From positions 1 through 18,088 of the forward strand of contig CALCKT010000056.1 in NCBI GenBank assembly GCA_937965785.1: a stretch of 18,088 nucleotides of DNA, read 5' to 3'. Shown in pieces: positions 1 to 5,511 of this stretch (positions are counted from its first letter, which is position 1; every line of letters starts with the position of its first letter). The stretch comes from an uncultured Propionibacteriaceae bacterium (lineage in GTDB: Bacteria > Actinomycetota > Actinomycetes > Propionibacteriales > Propionibacteriaceae). Below the pieces are notes generated by a model. It was not told the origin of the DNA. It did not search any database and saw only the letters and a list, made by a program, of their open reading frames with translations. Position numbers and translations under genes: made by a program.

Positions 1-79
1 CCGGCTCAGCGGTCAGGTGGGCCCCCGCGAGCACCACCCGGCCGCCACGGGCCACGCTGAGCTGATCGGCTTGAATCAC
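1..79 (-). CDS. ABC transporter ATP-binding protein (BtuD/FhuC-like), 5' fragment
   Basis: The first 26 codons of a gene that continues beyond the left edge. The start is a GTG at 79-77 that overlaps the TGA of the preceding binding-protein gene in a GTGA, so translation is probably coupled. The peptide reads (M)IQADQLSVARGGRVVLAG and continues AHLTAEP. This is the usual first beta-strand of an ABC ATPase, where an 'L+V..GGR.VL.G..L' segment comes just before the P-loop; the Walker A itself lies outside the window. As the fourth gene after a permease and two binding proteins it should energise the same importer. The fragment is too short to identify from sequence alone, so the call rests on this motif plus the operon position. 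Only a weak Shine-Dalgarno is visible, consistent with coupling. Confidence 0.7.
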   Translation of the reverse strand, partial: MIQADQLSVARGGRVVLAGAHLTAEP

Positions 80-1077
80 TTGTTCGCCGTTTTCTTCGCC
101 AGCGTGGCAGCGCCCTCGACAGAGAGCACGTTCGGTGGATCCGTCAGCACGAACGGGATCACGACGAGATGGTCATTGATCACCGCCTTGAGTTGTTCCG
201 CCCCGCTGAAGGATTTGAAGGTCTGGATCGTCTCCTCGTCGCTGGCACCCGACGAGAGCAGCACGATCCAATCGGGGTTGCGGGCCAGGAGGTCCTCCAT
301 TGAGCCGTCGAACACCCTGGTGGTGTTGTCGCCGTAGACATTGGTGAGGCCGTTCGCGTCGAGGATGGGCTGGCTCATCGACGAGCTTCCGTAGGCGCTG
401 AACCGGGTGGATCCCGCGGTGATGTAGAGAGCCGCTCCCGTTCCCCGGCCCGAGGGCGCATCGGCTTTCAGTTTGGCGGTCTTCGCGTGGATTTCGGCGA
501 TGACGGCGTTCGCCTTGTCCTCGACCCCGAAGATCTTGGCCAGGTTGTTGATCTCGTTGTCGATCAGCTCCCAGGACGCCTTCTCGACGGAGTACTTGGG
601 GCAGTAGGCCTCGGGAGAGTAGAGCTGGACCCCGGCCTTGGCCACCTGCTCCCGTTCGACTCCCTTGTCGTAGCCGATCACCAGATCCACGTGCGAGTTC
701 AGGATCGTCTCGGTCGCGATCTTCACCCCACCGGTGTCGGTCTTGCCCGCTTCCACCGATTCGATGGCGTCGTGCTTGGCCTGGAGTTCCGGGGCAGCCG
801 ATCCGAAATGAGCGTTCCCCGCCCGCAGATTGATCTTGTCCATCAGTCCGAGGGCGTCCATGTTCGACACACTGGTGTCCCCGAGAACGAGCACCCTCGA
901 CGGCGGCGCGTCGAAGTGTAGCGTCTGCCCGCAGCTGACGATGTCGACGGGATAGTTACCGCCTCCGGACGCAGCGGCGCTGTTGCTGGCGCTCTGGGCG
1001 GCGCGTTCGGCCGCGGAGGTGCCGCAGGCGGTCAGCAGGAGGGCTGCGGCGCCCGCAAGAGCGATGATTCGTCTCAT
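76..1077 (-). CDS. Cobalamin/metal-chelate ABC transporter substrate-binding lipoprotein (second copy)
   Basis: A 333-residue periplasmic-binding-protein-like lipoprotein (BtuF/FepB fold, Peripla_BP_2 type). The ATG at 1077 is preferred over starts further upstream because an AAGGGA Shine-Dalgarno lies about 7 nt before it and the protein then opens with a proper lipoprotein signal: two Arg, a hydrophobic run, and LLLTAC with the lipid-modified Cys at residue 18. A Ser/Ala-rich tether follows. Two Cys, in VSCGQTL and AYCPKYS, are conserved with the neighbouring paralogue and may form a disulfide. C-terminal motifs such as RVFDGSMEDLLARNPDWIV are typical of Fe/B12-binding proteins. It probably captures a corrinoid or siderophore-like ligand outside the membrane and delivers it to the upstream-encoded permease. 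The substrate is inferred from the riboswitch, not from binding residues. Confidence 0.85.
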   Translation of the reverse strand: MRRIIALAGAAALLLTACGTSAAERAAQSASNSAAASGGGNYPVDIVSCGQTLHFDAPPSRVLVLGDTSVSNMDALGLMDKINLRAGNAHFGSAAPELQAKHDAIESVEAGKTDTGGVKIATETILNSHVDLVIGYDKGVEREQVAKAGVQLYSPEAYCPKYSVEKASWELIDNEINNLAKIFGVEDKANAVIAEIHAKTAKLKADAPSGRGTGAALYITAGSTRFSAYGSSSMSQPILDANGLTNVYGDNTTRVFDGSMEDLLARNPDWIVLLSSGASDEETIQTFKSFSGAEQLKAVINDHLVVIPFVLTDPPNVLSVEGAATLAKKTANK

Positions 1078-1121
1078 GGCTTCCCTTTCAGGACTGTGCA
1101 TTTGGTTGTTTACCCCCTGGG

Positions 1122-1152
1122 TGCGGCCGGATTCCCCATCCATCCGGCCGCA
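1122..1152. other. Perfect 11-bp stem-loop between the two binding-protein genes
   Basis: The arms at 1122-1132 (tgcggccggat) and 1142-1152 are perfectly complementary with a 9-nt loop. The hairpin lies in the 99-nt gap between the two substrate-binding-protein genes. No T-tract follows on the minus (transcribed) strand, so it is not a classical intrinsic terminator. It could be a partial terminator or a 3'-end stabiliser for the upstream half of the mRNA. Confidence 0.6.
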
Positions 1153-1176
1153 ACAATTTGTCTCGCCCGACCCGGA

Positions 1177-2190
1177 TCAACTGCCCGCGATCTCCTGGGA
1201 CAGCTGGGTGGCTCCCTTGACGGAAAGGGTGGTCGGTGGGTCGGTCAGCGAGAACGGCAACACCACCACCTGGTTGTTCGTCACCGCCTTGAGCCGATCG
1301 GCGCCGTTGAAACCCTTGAACGCCTCCAGGGTCTGCTCCTTCGTCGCTTCGAGGGAGAGCAGCACGATCCAGTCGGGATTCCGCTTCAGGATGTCCTCCA
1401 TGGAACCGTCGAAGACGCGGGTGGTGTTGTCCTCGTACGAGTTCTTCAACCCGTTTGCCTCGAAGATCGGCTGGACCATCGAGGAGGTTCCGTAGGCGTA
1501 GAAGTTGCTCTGCCCAGGGGTGATGTAGAGCGCGATCCCGGTGGCGCCGGCGGCCTTGCCCTTCGCATCTAGGGCATCGACATCCGCCTTGCGCTTCTCG
1601 ATCACGGATGCGGCCTTGTCCTGGACACCGAAAATCGAGGCGAGGTTGTTGACCTCGGTGTCGATGAGATCCCAGGTGGCGTGTTTGACCGAGTAGTTGG
1701 GGCAGAAGGCCGCCGGTGAGTACAACTGCACCCCGGCCTTCTTCAACGCCTCCCGGTCAACCCCCTCCTCATAGCCGATCACCAGGTCGACCTTGTTCTC
1801 CAGGACGACCTCGGTGGAGACCTTGACGCCACCGGTTTCGATCTCGCTGGAGGCGACCGCCTGAATTGCGTTGTACCTGGCCTGCAGTTCCTCCTGACCG
1901 GTGCCGAAATTCTTGTCCCCGGCCCGCAGGGACAGCTTGTCCACCACTCCGAGGGCGTCGAGGTTCGGCAGGCCGGTGCCGTTGAGGATCAGGACCTTCT
2001 TCGGCGCGGCGTCGAAACGAAGCTTCTCTCCGCAGCTGTCCACCTCGGTGGGGAAACCGCCCTGCTGGGCGGCGCCCGGGGACGTCGTGGCAGAAGCACT
2101 GGCGCTCTGGGAGGCCCGTTCGGCTGCGGAGGTGCCGCAGGCGGTCAGAGCGAGGGCCATCGCGGCGATTGGAACAAGAAGTTTCTTCAT
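1177..2190 (-). CDS. Cobalamin/metal-chelate ABC transporter substrate-binding lipoprotein (first copy)
   Basis: A 337-residue binding lipoprotein paralogous over its whole length to the gene that follows it. The ATG at 2190 is preceded by AGGA at about 4 nt spacing and starts MKKLLVPIAAMALALTAC, a lipoprotein signal with Cys18 as the anchored residue. A Ser/Thr-rich linker follows, then the Peripla_BP_2-like domain with paired motifs DSCGEKL, AFCPNYS and RVFDGSMEDILKRNPDWIV. It sits 23 nt after the permease stop, so it belongs to the same operon. The paralogues share a block of nearly identical DNA around the lipobox but have diverged elsewhere, which suggests duplication followed by ligand specialisation or a dosage role. 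The ligand is inferred to be a corrinoid from the riboswitch; a siderophore-type ligand cannot be excluded. Confidence 0.85.
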   Translation of the reverse strand: MKKLLVPIAAMALALTACGTSAAERASQSASASATTSPGAAQQGGFPTEVDSCGEKLRFDAAPKKVLILNGTGLPNLDALGVVDKLSLRAGDKNFGTGQEELQARYNAIQAVASSEIETGGVKVSTEVVLENKVDLVIGYEEGVDREALKKAGVQLYSPAAFCPNYSVKHATWDLIDTEVNNLASIFGVQDKAASVIEKRKADVDALDAKGKAAGATGIALYITPGQSNFYAYGTSSMVQPIFEANGLKNSYEDNTTRVFDGSMEDILKRNPDWIVLLSLEATKEQTLEAFKGFNGADRLKAVTNNQVVVLPFSLTDPPTTLSVKGATQLSQEIAGS

Positions 2191-2213
2191 GAATTCCTAG
2201 CTCTTTTCCGGGT

Positions 2214-3254
2214 TCACAGGCTGTGGCCCTGACGGCGGACCAACAACACGAGCCACGGGGCCCCGACAAGCCCTGTGACCACACCAATCGGGACTTCGGC
2301 CGGGGCGAACGCGAGACGCGCGAACGCATCGGCCCAGACGAGGAAGAGACCGGCAGCCAGCGCGGAACCGAGCACCAGGAAGCGGTGGGCGGGACCTATG
2401 AAGGATCTGACCAGGTGGGGCACCACAAGGCCGACGAAACCGATGCCACCCGCGGTGGCGACGGCCAGGGCGATGGCCGCGGACACCGGGATCAGCAGCA
2501 GGATGCGGGCCCGGGCCGGTTCGATGCCAACGGCTTGGGCGGTACGGTCGCCGCTGGCCAGGGCGTCGAGGATCGGACCGCACAGCACCATCAGCACCGT
2601 GAGCAGCAACGCCGCGACCGTGATCACGGGTACCGAATCCCAACCGACCCGGGCCAGCGACCCGAGGGTCCAGAACATGACCGAACGGGCGGTTTCCGGT
2701 GAGTCGGAGGAAAAAATTATGAGATTGGTCAGGGCCTGGAACCCGAACCCAACCCCCAGGCCTCCGAGGATCAGCTGCAGCGGCGACTGGGTGCGTCCCG
2801 CTATCGCCAGTACCAGCATGGTGGCCAGCAACGCCCCGGCGAAGGCCATCACCCCGACGACGGTGGCAACAGAAGCGCCGACAATGATGATGGCGAAGGC
2901 GGCACCGGAGGACGCACCCGCGCTGACCCCCAGCACGTAGGGTTCGGCCAGGGCGTTGCGGACCACGGCCTGCAACACCACGCCCGAGACCCCGAGAATC
3001 GCGGCGACCGCCACCCCGGCGATGATCCTGGGCAGCCGCGTGTCCCAGACGATGGCGTCGATGGAGCGATCCCACGTGATCTGGACATCAAGTCCCGGTA
3101 TGTGGCTGGCCAGGACACCGATGACCTCATCCAAGGGCACGGCAGCGGCCCCTATTACAACCGTGAGGGCCGGTGTGAGAAGCAGCGCCAACGCCAGCAG
3201 CGCTAGGCGCAGTCCAACCCCGGTACGGGACCGGAAACGGGCGGTGCGAGACAT
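2214..3254 (-). CDS. FecCD/BtuC-family ABC transporter permease
   Basis: A 346-residue, strongly hydrophobic multi-span membrane protein of the BtuC/FecCD/FhuB family, the transmembrane channel of an importer for vitamin B12, haem or siderophores. The hallmark region is clear: TRLPRIIAGVAVAAILGVSG, then LQAVVRNALAEPYVLGVSAG with following Ala/Gly-rich helices, and FVGLVVPHLVR near the C-terminus, the region that contacts the ATPase. The ATG at 3254 is chosen because GGAAAG lies 7 nt upstream; in-frame starts further upstream fall inside the riboswitch. It is the first gene of the operon, followed by two binding proteins and an ATPase. Only one permease gene is present, consistent with a homodimeric channel. 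Corrinoid transport is inferred from the cobalamin riboswitch. Confidence 0.9.
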   Translation of the reverse strand: MSRTARFRSRTGVGLRLALLALALLLTPALTVVIGAAAVPLDEVIGVLASHIPGLDVQITWDRSIDAIVWDTRLPRIIAGVAVAAILGVSGVVLQAVVRNALAEPYVLGVSAGASSGAAFAIIIVGASVATVVGVMAFAGALLATMLVLAIAGRTQSPLQLILGGLGVGFGFQALTNLIIFSSDSPETARSVMFWTLGSLARVGWDSVPVITVAALLLTVLMVLCGPILDALASGDRTAQAVGIEPARARILLLIPVSAAIALAVATAGGIGFVGLVVPHLVRSFIGPAHRFLVLGSALAAGLFLVWADAFARLAFAPAEVPIGVVTGLVGAPWLVLLVRRQGHSL

Positions 3255-3274
3255 TGGGCGGCTTTCCGTTAGGG

Positions 3275-3382
3275 GGCCGTTGCGCGCGGCCGGTTCGCTC
3301 GCCCCAGTCAGCATTCGGACTGCGGGATTCTCCCTCACCGTTGCGCGTCAGTCCCGGATTCTCACCGGGTTCCCTGACCAGG
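3275..3382 (-). promoter_or_regulatory. Cobalamin riboswitch (compact) with adjacent expression-platform hairpin
   Basis: The minus-strand RNA contains the conserved core of cobalamin riboswitches. A 9-bp closing stem CCTGGTCAG (3382-3374) pairs with CTGACTGGG (3311-3303), allowing G-U pairs. Inside it come GGGAACCCGGTGAGAATCC, the stem CCCGG/CCGGG, then ACTG/CGGT closing a loop ACGCGCAA (L5-like), a GGGA/TCCC hairpin, and AGTCCGAATGCTGAC. Downstream, GGCCG/CGGCC (3291-3275) forms a hairpin with loop CGCGCAA. This L13-like loop can kiss L5 through self-complementary GCGC. It ends 7 nt before the permease Shine-Dalgarno (3267-3262) and no U-tract is present, so control of translation initiation by corrinoid is the likely mode. 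The core is only about 80 nt, shorter than the usual ~200-nt class I form. Confidence 0.85.
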
Positions 3383-3390
3383 ACGGGTTG

Positions 3391-3396
3391 ATCGTA
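3391..3396 (-). promoter_or_regulatory. Candidate -10 box for the riboswitch-importer operon
   Basis: TACGAT on the minus strand fits the actinobacterial TAnnnT -10 pattern. It would start transcription about 7 nt downstream, a few bases before the riboswitch closing stem. No strong -35 is seen; TGTTGG is present at 17-nt spacing. Confidence 0.45.
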
Positions 3397-3451
3397 ACAG
3401 AAGCCATGAACCGCCAACACCCCGGGGGAGGTAACTTCGATCAGGCCTGTT

Positions 3452-3472
3452 GCCCGGGCTGATCGCCCGGGC
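3452..3472. repeat. Inverted repeat of two GCCCGGGC boxes upstream of gntR
   Basis: Two copies of the self-complementary octamer gcccgggc (3452-3459 and 3465-3472) are separated by tgatc. They lie in the -35 region of the candidate gntR promoter and upstream of the divergent importer promoter. They could be an operator for the adjacent regulator or a hairpin; no gene ends here, so a terminator role is unlikely. Confidence 0.4.
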
Positions 3473-3485
3473 GTGGCTCCGGTGA

Positions 3486-3491
3486 GACAAT
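3486..3491 (+). promoter_or_regulatory. Candidate -10 box giving a leaderless gntR transcript
   Basis: GACAAT lies 6 nt before the ATG at 3498. That spacing puts the expected transcription start at or next to the start codon. The only Shine-Dalgarno-like run, GGTGAG (3481-3486), overlaps this box. The -35 is not recognisable. Confidence 0.35.
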
Positions 3492-3497
3492 GGCCCC

Positions 3498-4199
3498 ATG
3501 TTGCAGGGAGACGACCGAAAGGCGCATCGGATAGCGCTGGATCACATTGAGGCGTCGCTGCTCAACGGGAAGTACAAGGTTGGGGCGAAACTGCCCCCGG
3601 AACGCGACCTGGCCAGGGAGCTGGGTGTGAGCCGCGGCGCGGTCAGGGAGGCCATCCGGGTGCTGCAGGCCCAGGGAATCCTGGAATCCCATCCGGGACC
3701 GGGGCGTGGCACCCGCATCATCTCCGGGCACACGGAGGCGCTGGGTCGTTTGTTCCGGCTGCACGTCGCGCTGTCCTCCACCTCGGCCGCGGATTTGACG
3801 GATACCCGGGTGGCGCTGGAGCGCTCGACGGTGACCCTGGCGGCTCGTCACTGGGATGACGAGGCTCTCAACCGCATGGGCGAGCTGGTGGACCGGATGG
3901 ATCAGGACACGGCCCTCGATTCCTTCAATGCGCTCGACACCGAGTTCCACGTCGAGATCGCCATCACCGCCCGGAACCCGTTCATCGGCGACCTGACCTC
4001 GGCCATCCGGGAGGCCCTGCGCGCCCCCATCCGGAACGCCTCCATGGCCATCGACGACTGGCAGGCCTTGCGCGACAACCTGTGCACCCAGCATCGCGGC
4101 ATCTTCGAAGCGATCGAAAAACGCGACGGCGACGGTGCGGCCACCCTCATGGAGGAGCACATCCGCACCGCCTACCGCGCCCTCAAGCTGGGGATCTGA
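3498..4199 (+). CDS. GntR-family (FadR/FCD subfamily) transcriptional regulator
   Basis: A 233-residue DNA-binding regulator. Residues about 10-75 form the GntR winged helix-turn-helix, with the diagnostic run LPPERDLARELGVSRGAVRE and then AIRVLQAQGIL. Residues about 98-228 form an all-helical FCD ligand-binding domain whose likely metal ligands are visible as Asp147 and His151 (LDTEFH), His199 (TQHRGI) and His221 (EEHIRT). FCD regulators bind small carboxylates or related metabolites; the effector cannot be told here. The gene is divergent from the importer operon and shares its roughly 100-bp promoter region, so it may regulate that operon, itself, or a distant target. It ends 4 bp from the convergent truB stop. 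Confidence 0.9.
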   Translation: MLQGDDRKAHRIALDHIEASLLNGKYKVGAKLPPERDLARELGVSRGAVREAIRVLQAQGILESHPGPGRGTRIISGHTEALGRLFRLHVALSSTSAADLTDTRVALERSTVTLAARHWDDEALNRMGELVDRMDQDTALDSFNALDTEFHVEIAITARNPFIGDLTSAIREALRAPIRNASMAIDDWQALRDNLCTQHRGIFEAIEKRDGDGAATLMEEHIRTAYRALKLGI

Positions 4200-4203
4200 A
4201 AGT

Positions 4204-5067
4204 TCACACCAGCACCGCCACTGGCCTCGCGCCGTCACCGTCGGGACGGTACAGGGCGAGCAGTTCGCCCGCCGGGGAAAGGATCCCGGTCACTCCGGCG
4301 GGCACGGTCATGTCCAGGCGGCGTCCGAAACCCACGTCCGCGGCCCTTGCGGGATCCACCGTGACGCAGGGAAAGCTGCGCCTGGCAGCATCCGCCATGG
4401 ACATCATCGCGGGGGGCTCCTCGCCCAGTTCTACGGCCACTGACAGGTCGTAATCACCGACCCGAGTGCGTCGGAGGGCGGTCAGGTGCCCGCCGACCCC
4501 GAGGGACTTCCCCAGGTCGCGGGCGATGGCGCGGATGTAGGTCCCGGAGGAACACTCGACGTCGATGTCCACGTCGAGGATGCCCTCCCCCGGGCGGAAG
4601 GCCAGCACGTCCAGACGGGTCACCTCCACCTCGCGCGCCTTCAGTTCCACAGCCATCCCGCGCCTTGCCAGGTCGTAGGCGCGTTTGCCGTTCACCTTGA
4701 TCGCAGAAACCGCCGAGGGCACCTGTTGGATCCTGCCACGCAGCGAGGCGAGCGCCGGTTCCAGATCCTCCGGGACAATCCCGGATGCGTCAGCCACCGC
4801 TGTGATCTCACCGTCGGCGTCATCGGTCGTGGATCCCTGCCCGAGACGGACGGTGGCCAGGTAGCGTTTGTCGTGCAGGGCGAGGTGCCCCAGCAGCCGG
4901 GTTGCCCGGTTCACGCCGAGGATCAGCACCCCGGTGGCCATGGGGTCGAGGGTACCGGCGTGCCCGATCCTCCGGGTGCCGAGCAGCCGGCGGAGGCGCC
5001 CCACCACTTGGTGGGAGGTCACCCCCGCCGGTTTGTCGACGACTACGACACCGGATCCGGTGTTCAC
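4204..5067 (-). CDS. truB: tRNA pseudouridine(55) synthase TruB
   Basis: A 287-residue enzyme that isomerises U55 in the T-arm of most tRNAs to pseudouridine in the cytoplasm. The N-terminus GVVVVDKPAGVTSHQVV is the TruB start motif and HAGTLDPMATGVL carries the catalytic aspartate, Asp41. KRYLATVRLGQGSTTDDADG and SGTYIRAIARDLG are further family motifs. A TruB-type C-terminal domain completes a normal actinobacterial length. The start is a GTG at 5067 that overlaps the rbfA stop in a GTGA, implying translational coupling. It is the last gene of the infB, rbfA, truB unit. In many bacteria ribF and rpsO follow, but here the next gene is the convergent gntR, so synteny breaks at this point. Confidence 0.97.
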   Translation of the reverse strand: MNTGSGVVVVDKPAGVTSHQVVGRLRRLLGTRRIGHAGTLDPMATGVLILGVNRATRLLGHLALHDKRYLATVRLGQGSTTDDADGEITAVADASGIVPEDLEPALASLRGRIQQVPSAVSAIKVNGKRAYDLARRGMAVELKAREVEVTRLDVLAFRPGEGILDVDIDVECSSGTYIRAIARDLGKSLGVGGHLTALRRTRVGDYDLSVAVELGEEPPAMMSMADAARRSFPCVTVDPARAADVGFGRRLDMTVPAGVTGILSPAGELLALYRPDGDGARPVAVLV

Positions 5068-5498
5068 TCGTCCCCGTCGCCCGTGCGCGGTTTCCTGTAG
5101 GGGTCGGCATCACCCGCGAAGGATTTCCCCACCGCCTCGGCGGCAGCCTCGGCGTCCCGGGCCTGCGCCTTGGCCAGCAGGTCCTCAATGCTGCGGGCCG
5201 CCTCCGGGGTGGCGTCCAGCACGAAGGCGAGCGTCGGGGTGTGCCGCAGCTGGAGCTGCGACCCCACCGCCGTGCGCAACATGCCCGTGGCCGACGCCAG
5301 GGCAGCCGCGGTCCCCGCCCTGGCCGATTCGTCGCCCATGACCGTGTAGAACACGGTGGCCTCCCGGTTGTCGCCGGTGAGCCTCACGTCCGTGACGGTG
5401 ACGAACCCCAGCCTGGGATCCTTGACCCTTCTTTCCAAGGTGGAAGCGAGAATCACCTTGATCTGATCCGCCAGCTTGGCGTTCCTGGGATTTGGCAT
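5064..5498 (-). CDS. rbfA: 30S ribosome-binding factor RbfA
   Basis: A 144-residue KH-fold assembly factor that binds the immature 30S subunit near the 5' end of 16S rRNA and supports its late maturation. The N-terminal LADQIKVILASTLERRVKDP and RLGFVTVTDVRLTGDNREATVFYTV are standard RbfA motifs. The C-terminal tail is polar and acidic, as is common in actinobacteria. The ATG at 5498 has AGGAG 7 nt upstream. The gene begins 13 nt after infB ends and overlaps truB by 4 nt, so it sits in the middle of a tight three-gene unit. Confidence 0.96.
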   Translation of the reverse strand: MPNPRNAKLADQIKVILASTLERRVKDPRLGFVTVTDVRLTGDNREATVFYTVMGDESARAGTAAALASATGMLRTAVGSQLQLRHTPTLAFVLDATPEAARSIEDLLAKAQARDAEAAAEAVGKSFAGDADPYRKPRTGDGDE

Positions 5499-5511
5499 CT
5501 GTCAGCTCCTG

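Noticed and set aside
3255..3338. Upstream starts for the permease that would add 28 residues
   Set aside because: These codons lie within the cobalamin riboswitch and its expression-platform hairpin; the ATG at 3254 has a properly spaced ribosome site.
3303..3382. Possible class I cobalamin riboswitch of normal length extending upstream
   Set aside because: The candidate promoter at 3391-3396 and the 9-bp closing stem leave no room for the extra peripheral helices, so only the compact form is reported.
3441..4238. Minus-strand frame of 265 codons opposite gntR
   Set aside because: It is a shadow of a gene with clear GntR and FCD motifs; its own translation shows no recognisable domain.
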